Notes under the pieces: model-generated
Databases searched by the model: none
What the model saw: only the letters and a program-made list of their open reading frames with translations
Told to the model about the DNA's origin: nothing
Shown here: one piece after another, positions 9,115 through 16,485 of the stretch
How positions within the stretch are numbered: position 1 is the stretch's first letter
Layout of the letters: the number at the start of each line of letters is the position of its first letter
From: Bacteroidaceae bacterium
GTDB lineage: Bacteria > Bacteroidota > Bacteroidia > Bacteroidales > Bacteroidaceae
Assembly: GCA_016286165.1 (NCBI GenBank)
Contig: JAEESE010000018.1
Span: forward strand, 1-64,000
Length of the DNA: 64,000 nucleotides
Direction of reading: 5' to 3'
Program-made: the position numbers and the translations under genes

Positions 9115-11486
9115 TTGTTAAGGTATTCGTGCATGTTTTGAGCCGCTCGACGGCCGTCGCCCATAGCGAGGATTACGGTAGCGCCTCCGCGTACGATATC
9201 TCCGCCGGCGAAAATAGTGGGAATGCTCGTTTGCATGCCGTCGTTGACTACAATGGTATTCTTGCGTCCCAGTTCCAAGCCTTTGATGCTTGTGGGTACG
9301 ATGGGGTTGGGCGATACGCCTACTGCCACAATGGCCTGGTCGATGTCTATCGTCTCGGTGGCACCGGGGATAGGCTGCGGCGAGCGTCGTCCGCTCTCGT
9401 CGGGCTCACCGAGCTCCATCTTCTGCAGCACCACGGCGCGCACGTTGCCCTGCTCATCGCCGAGGTATTCGAGCGGGTTGTGCAGAGTCATGAATTCGAT
9501 GCCTTCCTCCTTGGCGTGCTTCACCTCTTCCAATCGTGCGGGCATCTCCGCTTCGGAACGTCGGTAGGCTATGAACACGCGCTCTGCTCCCAGACGTTTA
9601 GCCGTGCGGCACGAGTCCATGGCGGTGTTGCCGCCGCCCACCACCATCACGTTCTTAGCACGATGAATGGGTGTGTCGCTGTCGCTGCTCGAGGCGTCCA
9701 TAAGGTTCACACGTGTCAGATATTCGTTGCTTGAGAGTATACCTTTAAGGTTCTCGCCAGGTATGTTCATGAAGTTAGGAAGACCGGCGCCGGAGCCTAC
9801 GAAGATGCCATTGAAGCCTTCAGCCTCGAGCTCGTCCACCGTGATGGTCTTGCCTATGATGCAGTCCTTGATGAATTTCACGCCCATCTTCTCGAGGTTT
9901 GCAATCTCCACGTCCACGATGGCGTTAGGCAGACGGAATTCAGGAATACCGTACTTTAGAACACCGCCTATCTCGTGCAATGCCTCGAACACGGTGACAT
10001 CGTAGCCCAGCTTAGCCATATCGCCAGCGAAACTCAGTCCCGAGGGACCTGAGCCGATGACGGCGATTCTCTTGCCGTTGGCGGGCGCACACTCGGGAAT
10101 GGACATATTGCCGCTCTCGCGCTCATAGTCGGCAGCGAAGCGCTCGAGGTAGCCGATAGCCACGGCGGGCTCGTTCATCTTCAGATGTATGCAGCGGCTC
10201 TCGCACTGCTTCTCCTGTGGGCAAACGCGACCGCAAACAGCGGGTAGGGCAGAGGTCATCTTCAGGACTTTGGCAGCTCCGAGGATATTGCCGCGCTCTA
10301 TGTTCTTGATGAACGACGGTATCTCGATGTTCACGGGGCAGCCCTCCATGCATGTTGGCTTGGCGCAGTCGAGGCAGCGGCGTGCTTCCTGCTGAGCCTG
10401 CTCCAGCGTGAGGCCTTGGTTCACCTCTTCGGTGCGGGTGGTTGCGCGGTAAACGGGGTCCAGCTCCGTCATCTTCACACGTTCAATGCCTACGCGTTCC
10501 TTAGCTTTCATAGCAGCGCGAAGCTCGGCACGCCAAGGGGCGTTGCGGTCGGTGAGGGAAGTGGTGTCCTCTTCGGGCGAGGGTGTGTTGTCCGCGATAG
10601 AATCGCGGGTAAAGGACGTGACAGAGGGTGATTCCGTTTCGGAGGAGGTGACGGAGGAGGTGGAGGATGCTTGCTGGAAAGCAGCGAGGGCTTCCTGTTC
10701 CTCGGGCTTGAAGGCTGTCATACGCGATAGCATCTCGTCGAAGTCCACTTCATGGCCGTCGAACTCGGGGCCGTCGACGCATACGAAGCGTGTCTTGCCG
10801 CCTACGGTGATGCGGCAGGCGCCGCACATACCAGTGCCGTCCACCATGATAGTGTTCAGGGATACGTCGGTAGAGATGCCGTATTTCTTTGTCAGCAGGC
10901 AGCAGAATTTCATCATTATGGCAGGACCAATGGCGAACACCTTATTCACTTGCTCGCGTTGGATCACCTGTTCGATGCCGACGGTCACTACGCCTTTTTG
11001 GCCATACGAGCCGTCGTCGGTCATGATGATAACCTCGTCGGAATGCTGGCGTACCTCATTCTCGAGGATGATAAGGTCCTTCGAACGGCCTGCCAACACG
11101 CTGATGACGCGGTTGCCGGCAGCCTTCAGCGCCTTGATTATGGGGAGCATAGGAGCAACACCCACGCCGCCGCCGGCGCATACCACGGTGCCGAAGTTCT
11201 CGATATGGGTGGCTTTGCCCAGAGGACCTACGATATCTGTCAGGCTGTCGCCCACGTTGAGGTCGCAGAGCTTGGTCGTGCTCACGCCTACTTTCTGCAC
11301 CACCAGCGTTATGGTGCCTGCTTTCGTATCGGCATCGGCAATGGTGAGGGGTATACGCTCGCCTTTGTCGCCCACGCGAACTATCACGAAATGTCCGGCC
11401 CTGCGTGCTTTGGCAATCAGTGGCGCTTCCACAACCAGCTTATATACTTTTTCCGAGAATTGCTCCTTTGCGATAATCTTGTTCAT
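9111..11486 (-). CDS. Fused ferredoxin:NADP oxidoreductase / glutamate-synthase-small-chain-like protein (NfnAB/SudBA type)
   Basis: The 791-residue protein joins two usually separate subunits. Residues 1-270 form a ferredoxin-NADP reductase/PyrK-like half with CAGGGVGVAPMLPI and a cysteine cluster DGTGMCGACRI ... FVCVDGPEF for a [2Fe-2S] centre. Residues about 275-315 form a Ser/Thr/Glu-rich linker. Residues about 320-791 form a GltD-like half with [4Fe-4S] ligands (CLDCAKPTCMEGCP, CGRVCPQEKQCESRC), an FAD motif (AVIGSGPSGLSFAG) and an NADPH motif (VVGGGNTAMDSC). Known relatives catalyse flavin-based electron bifurcation between NADH, NADPH and ferredoxin, or act as sulfide dehydrogenase. 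Automatic names such as glutamate synthase or dihydroorotate dehydrogenase subunit are probably misleading. It heads the operon and has a good promoter upstream. Confidence 0.9.
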   Translation of the reverse strand: MNKIIAKEQFSEKVYKLVVEAPLIAKARRAGHFVIVRVGDKGERIPLTIADADTKAGTITLVVQKVGVSTTKLCDLNVGDSLTDIVGPLGKATHIENFGTVVCAGGGVGVAPMLPIIKALKAAGNRVISVLAGRSKDLIILENEVRQHSDEVIIMTDDGSYGQKGVVTVGIEQVIQREQVNKVFAIGPAIMMKFCCLLTKKYGISTDVSLNTIMVDGTGMCGACRITVGGKTRFVCVDGPEFDGHEVDFDEMLSRMTAFKPEEQEALAAFQQASSTSSVTSSETESPSVTSFTRDSIADNTPSPEEDTTSLTDRNAPWRAELRAAMKAKERVGIERVKMTELDPVYRATTRTEEVNQGLTLEQAQQEARRCLDCAKPTCMEGCPVNIEIPSFIKNIERGNILGAAKVLKMTSALPAVCGRVCPQEKQCESRCIHLKMNEPAVAIGYLERFAADYERESGNMSIPECAPANGKRIAVIGSGPSGLSFAGDMAKLGYDVTVFEALHEIGGVLKYGIPEFRLPNAIVDVEIANLEKMGVKFIKDCIIGKTITVDELEAEGFNGIFVGSGAGLPNFMNIPGENLKGILSSNEYLTRVNLMDASSSDSDTPIHRAKNVMVVGGGNTAMDSCRTAKRLGAERVFIAYRRSEAEMPARLEEVKHAKEEGIEFMTLHNPLEYLGDEQGNVRAVVLQKMELGEPDESGRRSPQPIPGATETIDIDQAIVAVGVSPNPIVPTSIKGLELGRKNTIVVNDGMQTSIPTIFAGGDIVRGGATVILAMGDGRRAAQNMHEYLNK

Positions 11487-11534
11487 TGTTACCTGAATTA
11501 GTGTTTTCTTTACATATTATTATATTTTTCGCCA

Positions 11535-11563
11535 CAAAGATAATAAAAAGTTCAAAGTTCAAA
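11535..11563 (-). promoter_or_regulatory. Bacteroidetes-type promoter for the SudBA fusion operon
   Basis: Read on the minus strand, TATCTTTG (11535-11542) matches the -7 consensus TAnnTTTG. A TTTG (11560-11563) lies 17 bp further upstream. The leader to the ATG at 11486 is about 40 nt. Upstream are several copies of an AAGTTCAA-type motif. Confidence 0.65.
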
Positions 11564-11644
11564 GTCCAAAGTTCATAGTTTTTACTTATTTAGCATGTCC
11601 TTTTTGACAAATGTCATCCAAAATATACACTTTAATCTCAAAAA

Positions 11645-11756
11645 ACCATCGCCCGTCCTCAGGTCGTTAGGCTCGGCCAAGCACTTTTAGAGCGTAATCC
11701 AACGCCACCTCGGCGAGGGTCCCAATATGTAAAACATTGTATTCAATAACGATGGT
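11645..11756 (-). other. Possible structured element of about 112 nt (low confidence)
   Basis: ACCATCG (11645-11651) and CGATGGT (11750-11756) can close a stem around a GC-richer segment with internal short hairpins. On the minus strand the closing stem runs into TTTTTT. This could be a small RNA with a terminator, or the relic of a lost gene. No known RNA family was recognised. The remaining 11590-11811 sequence shows no convincing ORF. Confidence 0.25.
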
Positions 11757-11811
11757 CTGGAATACGGTGGTACAAGCCAAGGTACCGGTGCTAATGATAG
11801 TCTTAAAATAA

Positions 11812-12160
11812 AATTTTGTTTGAAACTGACTACAGACTACAGCTCAAAACAAAACCCTATAGACTTTGTTGCAATTGTCTAAAGGGTTTTGGCAAATTAT
11901 CCCAAGACTTATTGCCCTTTATCTATAAGCTTATGGGCAAATGAAGCCGGCTTTATCGGGCGATAAATACGGCCTGATTTTCTGAGACGTCCAGTCGTAT
12001 GTGCTTATGCGTGCGGACGTATGTGCTTGTATGTACGTTCGTATGAGCTTGTATGTACGTTCGTATGAGCTTTGATGTGCGGTCGTATCGGCTTATCATT
12101 GCTGAATCATCATCAGCAGTGCGACGCGGCTGTAGTCTGTAGTCAGTTTCAAACAAAATT
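11812..12160. mobile_element. MITE-like element with 32 bp perfect terminal inverted repeats
   Basis: Bases 11812-11843 (starting AATTTTGTTTGAAACTGAC) are the exact reverse complement of 12129-12160. The 349 bp interval codes for nothing recognisable. It contains a hairpin (AAAACCCT at 11851-11858 with AGGGTTTT at 11883-11890, and an inner AGAC/GTCT) and a 22 bp tandem array at 11997-12094. A small non-coding element with perfect ends fits a MITE or other non-autonomous mobile element. No clear target-site duplication is visible outside the ends. Confidence 0.65.
11997..12094. repeat. 22 bp tandem repeat array inside the MITE-like element
   Basis: Four full units and a partial fifth start at 11997, 12019, 12041, 12063 and 12085. 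Units 2 and 3 are GTATGTGCTTGTATGTACGT + TC and GTATGAGCTTGTATGTACGT + TC. Units 1 and 4 diverge at several positions but keep the period exactly. A second array with the same period and a related GTATGTG...TACGT core lies at 45644-45731. Confidence 0.8.
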
Positions 12161-12266
12161 AAATCTTTACGCTCTGCAAATCATAAATATCAGGGGTGAA
12201 GAGGAAAAAAAGAGAGTGAAACGAAAAAAACTCTATACTCTACACACTAAACTCTAAACTTTTTAT

Positions 12267-12274
12267 TACCTTTG
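12267..12274 (+). promoter_or_regulatory. Likely -7 element of the recR promoter
   Basis: TACCTTTG matches TAnnTTTG perfectly. No TTG/TTTG box is obvious 17-23 bp upstream. The ATG of recR follows only 8 bp after the box, so transcription would start at or next to the start codon and give a nearly leaderless mRNA. A second in-frame ATG lies 6 bp further on. Confidence 0.5.
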
Positions 12275-12282
12275 CCGCGTTT

Positions 12283-12888
12283 ATGGAAATGCCGTCAATA
12301 TATTTCGAGCGAGCGGTGAACCAGATGGCGCAGCTGCCGGGCATAGGCCGCAAGACAGCTATGCGCCTCGTGCTTCATTTGCTTCGCCGCGATCGCGAAG
12401 ATGTGGAAACGCTGGCAGCCAGCCTTTCCGACCTCGTGGCCAACGTGCGTTATTGCCGTGTATGCCATAACATATGCGACGACGAGGAGTGCGCCATCTG
12501 CCGTTCACCGCGGCGCGACCATTCCCTCGTATGCGTAGTGGAGAACGTCCAGGACGTCATGGCCATCGAGGCCACCCAAACCTACAACGGCGTCTACCAT
12601 GTGCTCGGCGGCATTATCTCGCCCATCGACGGCATAGGCCCTCAGGACCTCGAGATAGATTCGCTCATCGAGCGTGTGCGTTCGGGCGGAGTCGTCGAAG
12701 TGATCTTTGCCCTGAGTCCTACTATGGAGGGCGATACCACCTGCTTCTACATCTTCCGCAAACTGGCCGACACCGCCGTCAAGGTCACGACCATAGCGCG
12801 CGGCGTAGCACAGAACGAGCAGCTTCACTATACCGACGAGCTCACGCTTGGACGTAGTATCGTGGATAGAAGGCCATTTAAGAGTTAA
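12283..12888 (+). CDS. recR: Recombination mediator protein RecR
   Basis: The 201-residue protein has the canonical RecR order. A helix-hairpin-helix ([18 protein letters not shown]) occupies about residues 17-34. A C4 zinc finger ([16 protein letters not shown]) lies near 59-74. A Toprim domain starts near [15 protein letters not shown] and includes [16 protein letters not shown]. The C-terminal Walker-B-like part is near [10 protein letters not shown]. With RecF and RecO it loads RecA at single-strand gaps. The gene opens a plus-strand run of four genes. Confidence 0.97.
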   Translation: MEMPSIYFERAVNQMAQLPGIGRKTAMRLVLHLLRRDREDVETLAASLSDLVANVRYCRVCHNICDDEECAICRSPRRDHSLVCVVENVQDVMAIEATQTYNGVYHVLGGIISPIDGIGPQDLEIDSLIERVRSGGVVEVIFALSPTMEGDTTCFYIFRKLADTAVKVTTIARGVAQNEQLHYTDELTLGRSIVDRRPFKS

Positions 12889-12990
12889 TAGTTAATAGCT
12901 TGAAACTGACGTCAAGACATTCGTCATAAATCCTTTAACTCCTAAACAACGAGTGAAGCGAGTCAAAACAGCTGAAACCTGAAACTTGAA

Positions 12991-13383
12991 ATGAATATAA
13001 GTAAGATAACATACATCTCGTCTCTCGCGCTGGCCGCTATCATAGCGGCAGCCTACGAGCTTGGGCTCGCGCCCACAGGCGTTGTGCCCTCCGACGGCGT
13101 TGCGGCCTATTGGCTCAGCATCGCAGGCGTGGTGCTGACGCTTGTTGCCATACCCCTGGCCCTGAAGTGGGACAAGATAGGGTTCATCCACAGCAAGTTC
13201 GCTCCCTCTGAGCCTGCACTTGCTGACGCTTGCCGCACCCGCTCCAATATCCTACGTATTGCCACGCTTTTCGTGCCGCTGGTTTTCAACACCGTATGCT
13301 ACTACCTCTTCGGTTGTGAGACCTCCTTTGCTTACATGGCTCTCATGATTGTCGTAGCTTATGCGTTTATCTGGCCAAAATGA
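12991..13383 (+). CDS. Small hypothetical inner-membrane protein
   Basis: The 130-residue protein is very hydrophobic, with about four predicted transmembrane segments (residues about 6-25, 40-60, 88-107 and 112-128). A cytoplasmic-looking charged loop (KWDKIGFIHSKFAP and RTRSN) lies between the second and third. I recognise no named family. The stop overlaps the ATG of the glycosyltransferase by 4 bp, so the two are probably translated together, and a role in anchoring or supporting envelope glycan assembly is possible but speculative. Confidence 0.6.
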   Translation: MNISKITYISSLALAAIIAAAYELGLAPTGVVPSDGVAAYWLSIAGVVLTLVAIPLALKWDKIGFIHSKFAPSEPALADACRTRSNILRIATLFVPLVFNTVCYYLFGCETSFAYMALMIVVAYAFIWPK

Positions 13384-14588
13384 AATTATCCGTTGTCATA
13401 GTAAGTTATAACGTACGCCACTACCTGGTACAATGCCTCGAGAGTGTGGCGCGTGCCATCGAAGGCATCGATGGCGACGTGTGGGTTGTCGACAACAACA
13501 GCTCCGACGACTCCGTTGCTGCCGTTCGTTCGTTGTTTCCCGATGTACACGTCATAGTGAACAATGCCAACGTAGGCTTCTCGCGTGCCAACAACCAGGC
13601 CATCAGCCAGGCAACGGGCGATTTCATTCTCTTGCTAAACCCCGACACCATCGTCGGCAGCCAAGCCTTCACCGACGCCTTGGCGCTCATGGAGCGTGAG
13701 CCGCAGGCTGGAGCCCTCGGCGTGAAGATGCTCAACCGCGACGGCAGCTTTGCCAAGGAGTCGCGCCGCGGACTGCCAACACCTCTCACTGCCTTCTACA
13801 AGATGAGCGGCCTCTGCGCCCTCTTTCCCCGCAGCCGCCGCTTTGGCAAGTATTACATGCAGTACCTTGATCCGCGCCAGGCTACCAAGATAGAGGTCAT
13901 CTCCGGAGCTTTCATGCTCTTGCGCCGTAAGATGCTCGATCAGGTAGGACTCCTCGATGAGGACTACTTCATGTACGGTGAGGATATAGACATCAGCTAT
14001 CGTTGCATGAAAGGTGGGTGGGACAACTGGTACGTGCCTACCACCATACTCCACTATAAAGGTGAATCCTCGCGCACAAACAGCATGGGCTATGTGCTAA
14101 CTTTCTACAATGCCATGCTCATCTTCATAAACAAGCATTTCCGTCAGAGCTATCGTGGCATGACCTGGCTCGTCAAGGTGGCCGTCTACTGCCACGGCGT
14201 CATTGTCATGCTGTCGAAATACCTGCGTAGGATGCTGCTGAGCCTTCACACCTGCGTAGCCTCGCTCCTGCATATCAGCAGCAAAGCCCGTCTGCCGCGC
14301 GAAGGTCTTATGTTTATAGGCAGCGATGAAGCCTGGTTAGAACTGCAAGCCCTGTGCCAGCGTGCCAACCTCGTGGCTCACCGTTGTGCTACACTCGATG
14401 AAGTTGCAGCAGACCGTCACACCCCTAAGGCCATATACATAGCCTTGGAAACCGATACCGATGCCGACTGTTACACGCGTGTCCTCACCACTCTCCGTGA
14501 TGCATATTCGCGGCGCTTGGACCTTAACATAGGCACCTATTCCCTGAAACACAAAGTGCTGTTGCTGCCCAATGATTGCTTCGTCTGA
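13380..14588 (+). CDS. Family 2 glycosyltransferase
   Basis: The 402-residue protein begins with the GT-A nucleotide-sugar fold: LSVVIVSYNVRHYLVQCLES, then VWVVDNNSSDDS, ANVGFSRANNQAI and LLLNPDTIVG (the metal-binding DxD-like region near residue 92). The acceptor-side motif MYGEDIDISYR lies near 198. It resembles the rhamnosyltransferase-like (WbbL/RfbF) branch that extends surface polysaccharides. One hydrophobic stretch near residue 270 may associate it with the inner membrane. The last 130 residues are less conserved. It overlaps its neighbours at both ends, which indicates one transcriptional unit with the membrane protein and the acetyltransferase. Confidence 0.85.
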   Translation: MKLSVVIVSYNVRHYLVQCLESVARAIEGIDGDVWVVDNNSSDDSVAAVRSLFPDVHVIVNNANVGFSRANNQAISQATGDFILLLNPDTIVGSQAFTDALALMEREPQAGALGVKMLNRDGSFAKESRRGLPTPLTAFYKMSGLCALFPRSRRFGKYYMQYLDPRQATKIEVISGAFMLLRRKMLDQVGLLDEDYFMYGEDIDISYRCMKGGWDNWYVPTTILHYKGESSRTNSMGYVLTFYNAMLIFINKHFRQSYRGMTWLVKVAVYCHGVIVMLSKYLRRMLLSLHTCVASLLHISSKARLPREGLMFIGSDEAWLELQALCQRANLVAHRCATLDEVAADRHTPKAIYIALETDTDADCYTRVLTTLRDAYSRRLDLNIGTYSLKHKVLLLPNDCFV

Positions 14589-15129
14589 CCTGCGCCTGCG
14601 TGCTGCCGAGCCCGAAGATCTCGAACTGGCCTACGCCCTTGAGAACGACACTGCTCTGTGGCCCTACGGCTCCGCCACCACGCCCTTCTCGCGCTTCGCC
14701 CTCAAACAGTTTCTTGAGAGCGCCACAGGCGATATTTACACCGACAAGCAAGTGCGCTTTACTATTGAGCGGCGCCAGGCCGATGACGTCTGGACGCCCG
14801 TAGGTTTTGCCGACCTCTTCAACTTCGACCCGCGCCATCATCGTGCCGAGATAGGGCTCGCCCTGCTCCCCGCCTGGCGCGGACAGAATATCGGCGAGCA
14901 GGCCGTGCGCCTGCTTATTGACTATGCCGCCATCATAGATCTCCACATGCTCTACGCCATCATAGGTGTAGACAACGAAAAAGCCAGTCGCACTTTCGAG
15001 CGTCTCGGCTTTCAAGCCTCCGCCCAGTTGTGCGACTGGCTGTGGAATGGAGATTCCTATGTTGAAGCCCGCGTGTGGCAGGCTGTTATCGGCCGCGACC
15101 GTGACCGCCTCCGTGTGAGCCGCCCATAG
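14572..15129 (+). CDS. GNAT-family N-acetyltransferase (RimJ/RimL-like)
   Basis: The 185-residue protein has the order expected for the RimL-type GNAT fold: LRLRAAEPEDLELAYALEND at the start, GFADLFNFDPRHHRAEIG as strands 3-4, then the acetyl-CoA loop LLPAWRGQNIGEQAV (R/Q-x-x-G-x-G/A region near residue 103) and the closing VDNEKASRTFERLGF. It probably acetylates an amino sugar or an N-terminus, and its place after a glycosyltransferase favours a sugar substrate. It starts 17 bp inside the glycosyltransferase gene. Its 3' end overlaps the opposite-strand Gly-rich gene by 44 bp. Confidence 0.82.
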   Translation: MIASSDLRLRAAEPEDLELAYALENDTALWPYGSATTPFSRFALKQFLESATGDIYTDKQVRFTIERRQADDVWTPVGFADLFNFDPRHHRAEIGLALLPAWRGQNIGEQAVRLLIDYAAIIDLHMLYAIIGVDNEKASRTFERLGFQASAQLCDWLWNGDSYVEARVWQAVIGRDRDRLRVSRP

Positions 15130-16150
15130 CGCCGCCACGCGAACTACCCATCGAACCACCGCCTATCGAACCGCCACGACTGCCGCCGAAGCTGCCGCCG
15201 CGCGAGGCACCCATGCTCGGCGATGAGCTGCGCATGCTGCTGCTGCCAATGCTACGTGTGGAGCTCTGATGGCTGTAGGAACCGCTGCCGCGCGAGAAGC
15301 TGCCTACGCGGGCATCATTCGTCGAGGGGCGCGAGCTGCCTACTGCAGAGTGTGAAGGAGTGGTCACCGAACGGCTGCCCACTGTGCTGCCTATGCTGCG
15401 CGAACTGCCAACACTGTGTGAACTTCCGAAACTGCCGGTGCGGTTGCCCGTCACGCTGGTGCTGCGGGTGTTGCCTACGCTGCCTACGCTGCCTACGCTG
15501 CGGGTGCTGCCGAAGCTGCGCGTGCGACCACCGTCAACGCGACCGCCGTCAATGCGACTACCGCCAATGCGTCCGTTATCGTTGCGCCCGAAGCTACCGC
15601 TGCGCGTACCACCACGTCCTACACTGCCACGGTTGAAGTCGCCACGGTGAGCAATGGCTCCGCGGTCCCGGCCGCGCAGACCACCGTTCCAGTGCGGACG
15701 ACGGTTGCCGTAGTATCCGCCACCGAAGTAGAAGCGTCCGTGACCGCCGCGATAGCTAAGGTACACGTGCGGACGGTGGTAGAAGAAATGGCCGTAGGTG
15801 TAGTACCTGTAGATGGGCAGGCTCCATACGCCGCGGTGCCAGATCAGCGGGTGGAAGAAATAGTCGGCAGCGCAAAACAGCGAATACTGCCAGTCGAAAA
15901 GGATATGCCTGAGGTCGGCGTTGCGGTGGGTGAGGTATACGCCGTACACGTCGTCGGCCGTCTGCACACCCATAAGGTAGTCAAGATTGATTTCGTAGCA
16001 ATACTCATATTGCTCGTCGTTAAGGTTAAGTTCGTAAGCCATCTTGTCCGTGAGGAACAGGGCCTGCTCGCGAGCCTCTTCGTAGCTCATAGCTGAAGCC
16101 GCCATGGGGGCCATCAGTGCCAGAACGAGCGAAAGTAACATCTTTTTCAT
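15086..16150 (-). CDS. Secreted Gly/Ser/Arg-rich low-complexity protein A
   Basis: The 354-residue protein has a signal peptide (MKKMLLSLVLALMAPMAASA). A folded part follows (residues about 20-150) with helices (YEEAREQALFLTDKMAYELN) and an aromatic segment. A long Gly/Ser/Arg-rich tail has repeated GSFG, SVGS and SRSIGS units and ends in GGGHGRGR. The protein at 51297 has the same tail style and ending, and the two genes share a conserved promoter region. Likely surface or periplasmic, possibly adhesive or matrix-like; function unknown. The gene converges on and overlaps the acetyltransferase gene by 44 bp. Confidence 0.7.
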   Translation of the reverse strand: MKKMLLSLVLALMAPMAASAMSYEEAREQALFLTDKMAYELNLNDEQYEYCYEINLDYLMGVQTADDVYGVYLTHRNADLRHILFDWQYSLFCAADYFFHPLIWHRGVWSLPIYRYYTYGHFFYHRPHVYLSYRGGHGRFYFGGGYYGNRRPHWNGGLRGRDRGAIAHRGDFNRGSVGRGGTRSGSFGRNDNGRIGGSRIDGGRVDGGRTRSFGSTRSVGSVGSVGNTRSTSVTGNRTGSFGSSHSVGSSRSIGSTVGSRSVTTPSHSAVGSSRPSTNDARVGSFSRGSGSYSHQSSTRSIGSSSMRSSSPSMGASRGGSFGGSRGGSIGGGSMGSSRGGAMGGSHGGGHGRGR

Positions 16151-16227
16151 AGTTGTATTTTTTTGAGGGTTTATAAATCGGGTTACCTATTAATATAAAT
16201 AATGTGTTGTTTTTTATTTTTCTGCTG

Positions 16228-16294
16228 CAAAGGTATGGCCTTTCTATCACCCCTGCAAAGGTTTTCTCCTAATCTGCCGGGGAAAATCCCTAAA
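16228..16294 (-). promoter_or_regulatory. Promoter and upstream box shared with the 51297 gene
   Basis: On the minus strand the order is TTTAGGGATTTTCCCC (16279-16294), 5 bp, ATTAGGA (16267-16273), 7 bp, -33 TTTG (16256-16259), 20 bp, -7 TACCTTTG (16228-16235). The distance from ATTAGGA to the -7 box is 31 bp. The same boxes with the same 5 bp and 31 bp distances stand before the paralogous low-complexity gene at 51297. This points to a shared activator binding just upstream of the -33 region. Confidence 0.75.
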
Positions 16295-16400
16295 CCTAAT
16301 TCCACCTTCCCTCAACGGCTGCTGCCGAGAAAGGATTTTCTTATGAATAAAGAAGGATGAAGTGTGAAGTCAATTTTGAAAAACATTTTTTTTTTTGCAT
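16295..16400. other. Rest of the 16151-16485 gap
   Basis: Apart from the promoter at 16228-16294 and the terminator at 16401-16440, this 335 bp gap contains A/T-rich sequence with no supported ORF or RNA. A T-tract (16387-16396) precedes the terminator. Confidence 0.6.
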
Positions 16401-16440
16401 GAAAAAAGCCGCCACTGAGCGGAAAACTCAGTGGCGGCTT
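16401..16440 (-). terminator. Strong intrinsic terminator of glgB
   Basis: A perfect 14 bp stem, AAGCCGCCACTGAG (16406-16419) with CTCAGTGGCGGCTT (16427-16440), has a 7 nt loop. On the minus strand it is followed by TTTTTTC. It lies about 45 bp after the glgB stop. Confidence 0.9.
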
Positions 16441-16485
16441 GGTATTTGTTTCGGCAGTTGCCTGTCGGCGAATGCTTTGTTGTGA

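Noticed and set aside
11997..12094. CRISPR array
   Set aside because: The units are contiguous without unique spacers, so this is a tandem repeat. No cas genes are present.
11953..12156. Small minus-strand frame through the 22 bp array
   Set aside because: It only translates the tandem repeat and the inverted terminal repeat, with no initiation signal.
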